A stretch of 13,292 nt of DNA, taken from Trachelipus rathkii (lineage: Eukaryota; Arthropoda; Malacostraca; Isopoda; Trachelipodidae). The stretch covers positions 15,001-28,292 of the forward strand of contig JABUQX010007760.1 in the NCBI GenBank assembly GCA_015478945.1. The letters are read 5' to 3'. Under the pieces are notes generated by a model. It was given only the letters and a program-made list of their open reading frames with translations, made no database searches and was not told where the DNA came from. Shown in pieces: positions 1 to 9,941 of the stretch (position 1 is the first letter of the stretch; every line of letters begins with the position of its first letter). The translations under genes and the position numbers were made by a program.

Positions 1-12
1 ATTATAAAAAGC

Positions 13-43
<31 letters not shown>

Positions 44-87
44 TATATATATATAGATAGATAGATCGATAGAAAGATAGATAGATT
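13..87. repeat. (AT)n then (GATA)n microsatellite
   Basis: A TA/AT dinucleotide run occupies about 13-54 and passes directly into GATA tetranucleotide units with two interruptions (a GATC and an AAAG variant) up to about 86. This is a compound microsatellite seen directly in the sequence. No function is implied. Confidence 0.95.
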
Positions 88-160
88 TTCTAATGATACT
101 GTTTCAAAATTCGTCAGGAAATAGAAGCTATTCGGAATTTATTTTAAAACGACTTCAAAA

Positions 161-311
161 TTTAAGTTAGGTTAATTGTGTTAGGGTAGGCTAAGTTTAA
201 GATAGTGTCGGTTAGGTAAGGTTAGTTGTTAAGTTAGCTTAGATTAGGTAGGTTAGTTTAGTTTGTGCTAGGCCAATTTAAATTAACTTAGGTTAAGATA
301 AATTACTCTAG
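161..311 (+). repeat. Degenerate GGTTAG / TTAGG repeat tract
   Basis: Exact TTAGG words start at 167, 181, 212, 244 and 288, among many one-base variants (GTTAG, TAGGT, CTTAG, CTAGG). TTAGG is the common arthropod telomere unit, but spacing here is irregular and the units are diverged. It is therefore an interstitial GGTTAG-type low-complexity tract rather than a working telomere. A short reverse-strand echo (taactaacctaaat) occurs near 9560-9575. Confidence 0.6.
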
Positions 312-996
312 GCTATTTCAAATTAATTTTATTATTTTTAACATTTTCATCTGACGTATTTGTAATGCAAAGTAACTAACCCGAAAAAAAATATGATAAA
401 AGTTAGAGAATTTAAAGGTAATTAAATGAAAAACCTTTTTTTAAAAAAAAAATTCAAGAAAAAAATGATTTATAAAGATTGGTTTTCTGTAAAATAAGTT
501 CTTTATCAAAAGCAAGACATTTAAAAATGAAATGAAGCAATAACATTTTTTAAAAGTTTCAAGAAAAATAATTGACAAATTTGAGGTGCTTAAAAGTAAA
601 ACATTAAATAACGTGAAATTCTCTGAGATTGAGCAATAATAAATGGTAATGTCGAATAAGGAAGGAATATATACCCGTATAAGTATAAAATAAATTATAG
701 TCAGTTACCATAGAATGTAAAACATGAAATCTATTAAACTATATATAAAAAAATTTAATCAACAGCGTTTTAGTCTTGCTTGATAAATGAGAATAAGTGA
801 TTTGAGATGTAGCCAAAAATGCCAGACCATTTTTTACAGCAAATATTTGAAAAAAAAAAAAAAATTTTAAATATCTCTTTGTAAAATAAAAAAAATATAT
901 AGTTAAGAAGATTTCAAACTTAGAGCACAGAAAATTATAAAGAGAAGAAGCAGATATTTTGAACTGATGAAAAAAAAAAGTTAAAAATAAGAAAAG
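312..996. other. AT-rich DNA without recognisable features
   Basis: Only AT-rich sequence with short A and T homopolymers (for example an A run near 850-864). I see no open reading frame of note, RNA gene or inverted repeat. Confidence 0.6.
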
Positions 997-1009
997 CTAA
1001 CGGAGAACA

Positions 1010-1216
1010 AAACTCCAGAGAGAACAAGAGCAAGGGGAAGACCCCAAAAAGCAAGGGAAAGACTCCAAAAAGCAAGGGGAAGATTCCAAGAATGCTCGAA
1101 GGGAGGAACGAAAGATTAGAAAAAAAATATATGGGATGAAAGTAGAGTTAGGCCAAAAACATTGAAGGAATCGACCTCGCTCGTCTGAGCTGGAAAAGAG
1201 CGTGTCAATGTAAGTA
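1010..1216 (+). pseudogene. Possible 3' end of a decayed LINE ORF2
   Basis: Some LINE proteins end with a basic RGRPxxRW stretch followed some tens of residues later by a DRxxWR-like motif. Here one frame reads RTRARGRPQKARERLQ from 1021. A second frame from 1170 reads IDLARLSWKRAC. They are separated by the 21-bp tandem repeat, a stop near 1116 and a frame change. The resemblance is short and falls partly in low-complexity sequence, so this is only a suggestion. It could equally be a chance product of purine-rich DNA. Confidence 0.2.
1030..1092. repeat. 21-bp tandem repeat, three copies
   Basis: Three adjacent 21-base units begin at 1030, 1051 and 1072, each of the form GCAAGGGGAAGAyyCCAAAAA with a few substitutions. 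Because 21 is a multiple of three, each frame gives a 7-residue repeat: one plus frame reads SKGKTPK three times, another reads ARGRPQK-like units. The minus strand gives an open but meaningless repeat (FLESSPC-like). The surrounding 997-1220 is purine-rich on the plus strand. No Met-initiated gene is supported. Confidence 0.85.
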
Positions 1217-1225
1217 AGTAATCTC

Positions 1226-1780
1226 ACTACCATTTTTTTCACTCTACATAACCCCACCCCAACATACTGCATTTTTTAGAAGTAGTGGTAGGGATAACGT
1301 TAAAAGTCATTACTTTACTATTCATCCTTTTAATTTCCTCAATACTCATGCAATATTTATATCTGATTTAAGAGCTTAATTTACTCTTCACTTATATATT
1401 CTTATCTCATCTTCCTCTTTTCCCCATCTTCTCTCTCCCTCCATCTCATGTTTTATATATATAGCTGTACATACCTATTGTATAAAATATTGATCTTCAG
1501 ATCTATATTAAATATTAGCATTTATATTAATATTAATAATATACAGGATAGTTTTTATTAACGGATATAAATTAGGAGGGTACAAATTATTTTGGAGTGG
1601 CTAATATAAATATTACTTGCCCATTATAAAAAGTAGTTTATTGACTTTATATAAGTATTTCTTGTATGATTTTATTAAAATTTAGTATTCGTATATGACT
1701 CACTAAACAAACTGAGTTCAGCGAAAGGTGAGCAAGATAGTATATAGGTTATTGAATATTGGTGTGTTTTATTTCGTAGT
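1226..1780. other. AT-rich DNA without recognisable features
   Basis: Pyrimidine-rich at 1380-1450 and otherwise AT-rich. No gene, RNA or notable repeat is visible. Confidence 0.6.
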
Positions 1781-2690
1781 AATGTGAGGTTTTATTATTT
1801 ATAATTAATTTAAATAATAAATCTCATTAATGTTAATTTAATAAGTTAGGAAGATTTTTCTTTGTCAAAATTAAAGCTAATTATAATTTATTACATTTAA
1901 ATTATTTATTAATTTTGTGTCTCCTAATTTATTATATAATTTAATTTAATTATTTATACTATTATTAATTAATTAAATATTATTATATAATTATTATTAT
2001 TATTTAATTATTTATTTATACTACTAATTATTTAAATATCATTATATTGATTAATATTATTCTTAATTTATTATATGATTATTTAATTACTAATTTTTAT
2101 TTATAATTATTAATTTATTTTATTTTTTTTTTTTTTTATTATTATATTATTAATTTAATAATAATTTTATTAATATTATTACTTATTATTATTATTATTA
2201 TAGCCTTTCACTGTCAGTTTGATAGACTATCAAATTGATTATTATGGATAACATGCCTCCATATTTATTATTATTATTACAATAATATTATATATTAAAC
2301 TGAAATGTAAATTTTATTTTAGGGGTATTTTTTTTTTATTATTATTCAATTATTTTAATATTATAGTTATTTCCTTCATTATTATTTTAATTATCTTATT
2401 ATTATTATTTTCATTATTATTATTATTATTATTTAATTTATTATTTATATTATTATTATTATTCTTACTTATTTATTCAAATTATATATTTAATCATTAT
2501 TTTAATGATTATTTAATGAATTAATTTTATAATTTAATTATTATTTAATTCATTTATTATTAATTATATTAATATTATATTAAATTTAATTTATATATTA
2601 TTATTTATTATATTAATTAATTATTATTAATTTTTATTTATTTATATAATTTAAATTAATTATTTATTGTATTCTGATTTTTACTTATTA
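1781..2690. repeat. Extended (ATT/TTA)n trinucleotide-rich block
   Basis: About 900 bases made almost only of A and T, dominated by imperfect ATT/TTA units with AATTA and TTTAT variants. The longest near-pure TTA runs are near 2178-2201 and 2396-2465. One small non-AT island at 2203-2260 interrupts it and holds a palindrome at 2215-2237. There are no coding features. Confidence 0.85.
2215..2237. repeat. Near-perfect 23-nt palindrome
   Basis: Two 11-base arms, cagtttgatag and ctatcaaattg, flank a single A. Ten of eleven positions pair as Watson-Crick, with one G:T. It sits in the only non-AT island inside the ATT block. Function unknown. Confidence 0.7.
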
Positions 2691-3460
2691 TCGAGTTTAA
2701 ATAAATAAGTAATTATTAGAATTATCTAACTTATTATTTCCTCTTATTTTTAAAGAGTTAATCAGACTCCAGTATAATGCAAAGATCATATTTTAGCTCA
2801 TGTAAATCTACTAATAAAATAATGATATCTTTATACAGTAAAATATTTCCTATTCATTTGTTTTAGTGTAAAAAGAATTGTTTAATTCTTTACAATTTGA
2901 ATAAAATTCAATTACTCTAAGTATCAAATATTTTTTCATCGTGTACTGATCTCATAATATATTATCTAAAATAATATTTGAAAGAATTATGATGTATTTC
3001 ATAAAATATTTTATATCTTTTAGAAATACGGAGGTTAATTTGATATACCCTTCTTATAGTATATTTAACTCTTATTTTCATGTATCATATATGTACGTAT
3101 TAGATTAAGCATCACGTTGTGGGTAATTTGAACCATTATTTAAAGTTAAATTTTGTACTAGTTTTACATTACTAAGTATATATAATTTGTTATCTCTCGA
3201 GGTAAACATCTAAGAGATAAGTTTAATAGTGCATATACAGCTATTGTATATTTTATTCTGTGCTATTATGGTGAATTCTTTCTTTTGAGCAAATAAACTT
3301 ACTTTTAAGGACGTTAACGTTTTTTACATCATTCGTTCCATTTTTTACTTTTATGTTAATTTCGACTTGAGTTCATGTGTGCATCTGAGGTGACTGATCG
3401 TGAGATGAGATGAAGGACTAAAGTCTCCTCTATCACTAATATACATGTCTATATTAGATG
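2691..3460. other. AT-rich spacer without recognisable features
   Basis: Moderately AT-rich sequence with no long open frame, array or strong inverted repeat on either strand. Confidence 0.55.
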
Positions 3461-3462
3461 AT

Positions 3463-3512
3463 CATCAAACCCTGTTCGTATCGTACGCGCTCTACCATTC
3501 GGAATTAATGGC
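3463..3512 (-). other. tRNA-like internal promoter remnant (SINE or tRNA relic)
   Basis: Read on the minus strand, 3512-3481 gives attccgaatggtagagcgcg, which resembles a tRNA D-arm (A-box) with GGTAGAGCG intact at 3496-3488. A B-box-like GGTTTGATG follows at 3471-3463. Only about 16 bases separate the two, fewer than in a normal tRNA, so an anticodon arm would not fit. It may be a shortened tRNA relic or the head of a decayed SINE. Weak evidence. Confidence 0.25.
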
Positions 3513-3533
3513 GTTGCAGAATTTTCCGTAGCC

Positions 3534-3675
3534 GACGGTCCAGAAGTAAATCCACGGCACCGCGATATCATTGACCACACACAGTATCTTTAGACATCTA
3601 ACATCCGTGGGATATCTTTTAGTGAGAAATAAAAGACAATACACTTAGAGCTTCAAAACACTTTTCTGGACCGTC
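3534..3675. repeat. 12-bp perfect inverted repeat enclosing 118 bases
   Basis: The arm gacggtccagaa at 3534-3545 is exactly complementary to ttctggaccgtc at 3664-3675. A smaller nested pair, ccacgg (3552-3557) and ccgtgg (3605-3610), lies inside, and two GATATC sites flank the inner loop. The arms are GC-containing in otherwise AT-rich DNA, which makes chance pairing less likely. It may be a decayed MITE-like or hairpin element. No target-site duplication was identified. Confidence 0.5.
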
Positions 3676-3679
3676 ATTA

Positions 3680-4070
3680 TCACTTCTCGTGTCAATAATC
3701 ATAGCAGTAAGACTAAGATAAGCTGTATTATGAAGACTATCTACTCTGTTTGTTATACTAGTAACAAGATCGGTATATCCTTTCACCTACTTTAGTCCAC
3801 GCCTTTATTTTGTAAACACACACCCTGATTTATATTTATAAACATATTTATTTATATAAAGATATATATTCAATATTATTGGTTTAATATATTTTGTTAA
3901 TTTAATTAATTTTTTATAAGGAAATTAGATTGGATGAAATAAATGACACTCACTCGTGAAAACTCTCTTCATCAATAGTATTATTAGTTATATTTATATT
4001 TTTCCATGTTTTCATTAATTAATTGATAAGAGTTTATTAATTTTATTATGTTAGAATATATTCGTTAATA
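3680..4070. other. AT-rich spacer without recognisable features
   Basis: No gene, RNA or repeat was recognised here apart from short AT-rich words. Confidence 0.5.
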
Positions 4071-4079
4071 TCACTTACT

Positions 4080-4250
4080 CATATTTATATGATATATTAT
4101 ATAATAAATATATATATTATCTAATATCATAATAATATATATTATAATAATACATAATATATTATATATTATTATAATATAATAATAATAATTAATAATA
4201 TTTTAATATATATATATATATATTATACTATTTATATATATTAAAGTCAT
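4080..4250. repeat. (AT)n / TATAAT-type array
   Basis: Imperfect alternating AT with AATA and TAAT variants, including a pure run at about 4206-4223. It ends just before a purine-rich GAGA patch at 4260-4290. Confidence 0.85.
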
Positions 4251-4259
4251 TTTATAATA

Positions 4260-4291
4260 GGGAGATAGAGAGAGTAGAGGAGAGAGAGAAG
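4260..4291 (+). repeat. Short GA-rich (GAGA) tract
   Basis: The stretch gggagatagagagagtagag continues as GAGAGAGAG, giving about 30 purine-dominated bases between two AT arrays. Confidence 0.7.
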
Positions 4292-4359
4292 TACAATGTT
4301 AGAGTTAGCAGAATATGAGATAAAGCTTGTTCGAGCGTTTTTTTGTCCACTGAATTAAG

Positions 4360-4690
4360 TATTTATTTATATATAAATATAATATATTGATATATATAAT
4401 ATATTAACATAATTTTATTATATATAATTAATATTATATGTAAACATACATGAAGCATAGTGTATTAATATAATATATATAATAAATATATACTATTAAA
4501 TTCATATTAAATAGTATTATATTAATTAATTAATAATATTATATATTATATGTTTGGTGCATATATATGAGGTGTTTTTGATGTGACTTACTAGAAATAT
4601 TTTATATTATATGATGTTAATAAAAAAATTATTAGGTTAAAGATTATATATATATTATAGTACTATATAATATAAATATAAAATTTTCAC
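4360..4690. repeat. (AT)n-rich region with short spacers
   Basis: Imperfect TATA/AATAT repeats with interruptions near 4441-4465 and 4550-4600. Nothing else was recognised in it. Confidence 0.75.
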
Positions 4691-5401
4691 AGCCAAATAT
4701 CATTACTTATAGGAATCAAGAACTGTTAAAAGAATTCTATCAATAGTAGTTATTTATTTATTTATATAATAAGTATTGATTATAATTTTCTCAATGATTT
4801 AAAAAATTAAACTAAGAATTTATATGCCGAAAATTGTCATATAATGCTTATGTATTAAAATATCAAAAATAATAAAAAAATGCAATAAGATAGGTAAAAT
4901 TAACTTACACTGCTTTAACATTATCTAGTTAACTTGAGATTCTTTGAAATTATTCAGAATATGACAAAAACAATCCTATTATTATATTAGCTAAAATTGG
5001 ATTACTTTATTAATCATATAAGATATATAAAGTGTGATAGAAGTCATGTTTAAACAGTAATTTTAATACTATAGTTCATAAGGAAGTATATTAAGAAAAA
5101 ATGTTGAGCGTGTAATGTTATTTCATTCTCATAAGAGTTAAAAACTGATATATAAACCTTTTAAATTTAAATTATCTAACTGCCCAACCTTTTTAATTCT
5201 TCTTTATAGACAGGGCCTTAAAACTTTTATTATATAAATACATATATATACATAATTAAAATACAGTATGTAATGTAAATCACAGAAATACAGTTTCAAC
5301 ATTAAATAAAGAAAAATTTTACATAACTAATTTTCCGCTGTCAACTAGAAAAAATGGACTCATTTCATTAGTCTTGAATTTTATAATATATGACAGATGT
5401 C
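4691..5401. other. AT-rich spacer without recognisable features
   Basis: No open frame of note, structured element or tandem array was seen. Confidence 0.5.
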
Positions 5402-6040
5402 TTAATTAATATATATATATATATATATATGATATCATAATAATATATTAATTATTTATATAATATATAGTATTATTATATATATATATATATATATAAT
5501 TAAATTATAAATATAATATATATATTATATATTTAAATATTAATTATTAATATAATAATTAAATATATATATATTTATTATAATATATATATAATATATA
5601 TATATAATAGCAAAATTAATATAATATCTATATTAATTATTATATATATATTTTATACATATACATTAATTTAATTAATATATAATATTAATATAATACT
5701 ATAATATATATTATTAATTATTATTTTATAGTACTATATTAATATATTTATATAATATTAATATTAATTAATATATTATTATTAATTATATAATTACAGT
5801 TCGCTAGATTTATATATAATAATATTTATATTATATTAATATAATATCATATATATATTTCAATATTAATAATTAATTTTTACAAATATATATAATATAT
5901 AATTATAGATAATTATATATATTAATTAATCAATATATTTAAAATGTTAGTTATGTAATTAATATTATATTATTAATATGATTTAAAATGTTATGTTAAT
6001 TATCACAATACATATAAATACTATATATATAATATTTTAA
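5402..6040. repeat. Long imperfect (AT)n array
   Basis: More than 600 bases of nearly pure A and T made of TATA, TAATA and ATTAAT words, with pure dinucleotide runs near 5409-5431 and 5476-5498. A small non-AT island (cagttcgctag) interrupts at about 5798-5808. Confidence 0.85.
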
Positions 6041-6289
6041 AAAGTTCATCACACTTCACATATATAAAATATTATCTAAATTCTAAAGAGGGGATTACTT
6101 GACTCATATAGGTATATTTTAGTCTTAGATCCCGGAATAGTAATTCAATATCATAATACCAGTCATTGCCTTGTAACTTCAAGTCTCTCTACGCAAATTG
6201 CGGCCGTAAATTTTAATATATAAATTATAATTAAATTTTAATTGAAATATATTTATATTAATATCCTATGTAAGTTTATATTTTTAATT
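6041..6289. other. Spacer without recognisable features
   Basis: A less AT-biased stretch, including a GC patch near 6195-6207 (gcaaattgcggccg). No gene was recognised. Confidence 0.5.
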
Positions 6290-6493
6290 ATTTGCAAGTT
6301 AAAATGAAATATCTATATTATTATAATATATATTAAATATATTTATATATATTATATATTATATATATATATAATACATATATTTATATATATATATATA
6401 TATAATATATTATATATATTACTATATATATATATAAATTAATATTAATGATATATAATATATTTATAATATATATATATTATAATATTATAG
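6290..6493. repeat. Imperfect (AT)n array
   Basis: Near-pure AT/TATAT repeats with occasional TAATA variants, ending at the change to mixed sequence near 6495. Confidence 0.85.
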
Positions 6494-7530
6494 TATACCT
6501 CAGATATTCAAGCCCCACCGGAAACACAAGAACGGGAGGTCTAGGTAAAATAATAAAAAAAATTTGTTTAGGTTTAAGATATTATGATTAATAATAAATA
6601 AATAGAATGTTTTCTTTGTGTAGTGCGAATATGCTTTCTCATTCTTCTCAAGGATGTGCGTGGCGGTGTTAGAAATAACCTGAGGTTAAGTTACGGTGTG
6701 TCAGTTGGAGACGTGCGCGGTTGTCTATGGATATAAGACGTCTTTAGAGTGTTTTTTAAAACTACCCCTCCTAATAAAAATAAATCTCCTTCTTAATTGT
6801 AGCGCGTTCTACAAAATACTCAGAATAAAGAATGATGCTAGGTCTCAGTATATTATATACATCTGATAAACACCTTAAATACAAAGTGCTTAAGTTTCTT
6901 TAGAGTTTAAATTTATCAAATAATTATCTCTCATACTCACTCATCTCTCACTCCCGGAAGATTTCAGTCTTCCATATTAGGTAAACGAGCTCTTAATTTC
7001 TCGGCCATCAAAAACTACTTAATAAACACTTACTCTTTTATTTTATCTTGTGACTTCACTCCTCGAAGAAACTATAATTTCATAGATACATATATATATA
7101 ATATCCGATACCAGAGGTCAGTTCTTGAGGTTTTATTAACGTTTAAATTAATATAAGTCTATTTTTATTCTAATTATTATTAAGCCCTTATATCGTTTAC
7201 TGGTACTCTTCTGTAAGTTTCACTGGCCTCTGCTCCGCGAAGTCAAGACACCATCCAATCTATCTCCTCGCTTAGCTATCTAGTAATCCAAATGTTAAAA
7301 TTTTTGTTAACTACTATATCATGAATACTTCTCAAAACTTAAGTGTTCGTTACATATCACTTATGGAGCAATTCTAAATATATAGTTTATTTATTTGTTA
7401 GTTTAATAATATATACTTATTATATAAAAATTTTAATTTTAAAATTAAATTAGTTATTATTAATACAGTAAATTTACTGGGATTTTACTAAGTATCTATC
7501 GGTGGTGGGTGGTTTTAAAGTTATAGTTTT
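6494..7530. other. Gene-free mixed sequence
   Basis: About 1 kb with less extreme composition than its AT-array flanks, and GC-richer patches near 6505-6540, 6650-6730 and 7225-7270. No long open frame exists on either strand, and I recognise no RNA gene. The CpG-containing patches may be old mobile-element debris, but nothing can be named. Confidence 0.5.
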
Positions 7531-7539
7531 ATAATATTA

Positions 7540-7790
7540 TCATATATATATTAATTATATTATAATATATATTTAATATATTATATAATAAAATATAATT
7601 ATGATATATAATATATATATATATATTATATATATATTTTTATTATTATATTATATATAATATCATAATACTAATTAATACTATTAATATAATATATATT
7701 AAATAATATTATTATATATAATATATTACTATATATATATATTATATAAATCTATAATAATTTCACATTATTATTCATATATATAATGAG
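7540..7790. repeat. Imperfect (AT)n array
   Basis: Alternating AT with TAATA and ATTAT variants. Pure runs lie near 7611-7625 and 7731-7742. Confidence 0.85.
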
Positions 7791-8511
7791 TTGACTGAGA
7801 TATCCTTTTCTATGCTACACTTATTTAAAACTATAATCGACGTACTTGGAATTCGGGAAACACAGCCATCCCTTTACTCACATGATATAATAAGAATGTA
7901 ATTGGTCATAAAGTTCTGGAGAAGCATGTTCAATTTCACACAGATCACCTATTTTTTAATCTCGGGTCGTTTAAGATCCCCACTGTATCACAACTCATTA
8001 GGCTACCACAGCCTTTCGATTATACTGGTCTTAATATAAATACCTTTGTTATAATAAGATAACAAGTTAAATCCTTATGGTAAGTCACACCTCTAATCGG
8101 GTTATCATCAATTCCTTTACATCACCATATCCAATCTTCACATCTCAATGCATAACAAATTTTGACCATCTATTTTTTTGTTTAGATATTTCAGTAATAT
8201 GTTTATTCTTCCAAATTTGTTAGTTCTTAAAAGATAAAGCTCGCCAAGTAGCGACTACAAACTTAATGACATTTTGGGCTTGTATGTCTGATTTCTAACT
8301 TATCTGCGCATTTTATACACCTTCTCATTTTATATATTTTTAGGGATACATCAGTAGATATCTTATATAAAAAAATGAATTCTAAATAGACTATAAAATT
8401 GAGGAATGGAGGGTAATCGGAGATTAAAAATTATTATTAATTAAGCGTAACATATTTAAAACTTAAAAATTTAGTAAAGTTTCTCAATTAATAATATTAA
8501 TATAAATAATA
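7791..8511. other. Spacer without recognisable features
   Basis: Mixed AT-rich sequence with no gene, RNA or tandem repeat recognised on either strand. Confidence 0.5.
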
Positions 8512-8537
8512 ATATATTACATCATGATGTAATATAT
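8512..8537. repeat. 26-bp perfect palindrome
   Basis: The 13-base arm atatattacatca is followed at once by its exact reverse complement tgatgtaatatat, with no loop. The inner part (ttacatca/tgatgtaa) is mixed sequence rather than pure AT, so it is not simply a product of the neighbouring TA runs. It could form a cruciform or be a symmetric protein-binding site. Function unknown. Confidence 0.8.
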
Positions 8538-8724
8538 ATACTATCAAGTCTTTAATTCTCAATAACATTATATATATTTTAATATATATTTAGCTCTCTT
8601 AATAAAATGATGTTAGTAGGGAGAACATACAATGTTGTACTCAGGTAAATCAATCGAAAGATATATTATGATTATATTTATTTATGGTAAGTTTAGTTTT
8701 TAATTCCTTAAAATCATAGTTTCT

Positions 8725-8753
8725 TTTTTCGTTGTTCTTTTCCGAATTACCAG
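8725..8753 (+). promoter_or_regulatory. Possible 3' splice site (polypyrimidine tract plus CAG)
   Basis: A pyrimidine-rich stretch with several T runs (ttttttcgttgttcttttcc) ends in aattaccag followed by GTTTTGG. This fits the shape of an animal splice acceptor. The frame after it stays open for over 60 codons (to about 8939) but matches no family I know and becomes hydrophobic (FLYCFLLLFFIIPLL) because of T-rich DNA. Such acceptor-like strings are common in T-rich DNA, so support is low. Confidence 0.2.
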
Positions 8754-9297
8754 GTTTTGGTTATTCTTTATAACTTAGGATGTGGAGTCAAATTGGTAAT
8801 TCGACGCGGCATGTATCGAACCATACGAAACGCCCTAGGTTCTTTTTCTTTCTTGTATTGCTTCTTATTGCTCTTTTTCATCATTCCCTTATTAGGGTCT
8901 GGGAATATCGCAGCTGTTTCATTAAGAGGCATAAAATAATAATTAATGATTTTGGGAAAATCGGTTTCCCCTCCGCAGAATTTAGCCCGAGCCACTCACT
9001 CTAAACAGGTTTGGTTATTGAACATGAATGTGACAACCCCATTATTATAATAGTATTTTTCATATATAGTGATGTAAGTCTCATACTGTCTAACTAATAT
9101 AGATAAATCTTCATGACTTCTAAACCTCATATGTATTAATCTCATTGTGATTTACTGATTGATAGATTTCAGAAATCAATCGGAACACGTATATGTCTGG
9201 TCAAATGTTGCATGGAGCACTATTATTATTACTTTCCTTAAGTTTTTTTTTCTCTTTTTATATTTTGTTGTTTTGCTGTTAAGTGTTTTTTACCCAG

Positions 9298-9393
9298 GCT
9301 GTGATGAGTCCGGGAGCCGGAGTTGCCCAGCCCCGGGGAGCCGGAATCGTATATACTCCATTGTTTTTCATTTGGACCTGGAACAGGACAAAA
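9298..9393 (+). other. Possible short exon or GC-rich relic
   Basis: A GC-rich island in T-rich surroundings. It starts after a good acceptor-like tract (T runs ending in tacccag, AG at 9296-9297) and runs to a weak donor-like GTATTT at 9394. The 96 bases are a multiple of three and two frames are open. One reads MSPGAGVAQPRGAGIVYTPL from codon 3, the other CDESGSRSCPAPGSRNRIYS. Part of the open frame comes from a repeated GGGAGCCGGA (9312 and 9336). Neither peptide is recognisable. A second acceptor-like tatttccag ends at 9430, only 37 bases past the donor. This may equally be a fragment of a mobile element. Confidence 0.2.
9312..9345 (+). repeat. Direct repeat GGGAGCCGGA, 24-bp period, with hairpin
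   Basis: GGGAGCCGGA occurs at 9312-9321 and 9336-9345. The first copy overlaps a perfect hairpin, tccgg-gag-ccgga, at 9309-9321. The second overlaps the palindrome CCCCGGGG at 9331-9338. Confidence 0.7.
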
Positions 9394-9479
9394 GTATTTT
9401 TTTTTTATTCTCTTTTTTTTTTATTTCCAGGAGGTATCAAATAAAGGCGGTGTGGTACCCGGATAACTAATGAGGCTCA

Positions 9480-9940
9480 CATCATAATAGAGTGGCATAG
9501 CCGCTAATTTCAAAATGGAAAGGAAGGGTGTTAAAAAAAATCATTTAAACTAAAAAATTTTAACTAACCTAAATCTAAAATTTAGAATACGATAATATAA
9601 GAAATGATGGAAAATGAGCAATAAAACTAATAATCAGACCAGTGTAGGCTATTCAAAGGAATGTAGAGTAAGAAAGTTAATTTATAATATTTGTCGTGTT
9701 AAGGCTATGAGACACACGCTTTTTATTTACAAGTAAGTGGTATTTGTCACAGAAAGGTAATACTGAGAAATTCCACAGAACTCATCAGGTTAAACTAGTC
9801 TCTAAGGGGTTAGCAGGATAAATTCGAAAGAAGGGTAGAAAGTAAAAAGAAAACCGCGGGAGACATTGCAGTGGAAAAATAGAATGAACCACATAGAGTT
9901 TGGACTAAAATTTACTAAAATTCAGAAAAAAACACTACGC
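9480..9940. other. Spacer without recognisable features
   Basis: Mixed A-rich sequence. A short CCTAA-type echo of the left-end GGTTAG tract occurs at about 9560-9575. No gene or RNA was recognised. Confidence 0.5.
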
Positions 9941-9941
9941 T

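Noticed and set aside
997..1272. 91-residue minus-strand open frame
   Set aside because: Its repeated FLESSPC-like units come from the 21-bp tandem repeat and the rest has no recognisable domain.
8757..9004. Overlapping small open frames with a hydrophobic segment suggesting a membrane protein
   Set aside because: Hydrophobicity comes from T-rich codons. Frames overlap on both strands, none begins in a convincing context and no family is recognised.
9298..9325. Hammerhead ribozyme core: GCTGTGATGAGTCC followed by the tccgg/ccgga stem
   Set aside because: The core CTGATGA is broken by two extra bases and the required CGAAA after stem II is absent (gttgccc instead). No alternative pairing on either strand restores it.
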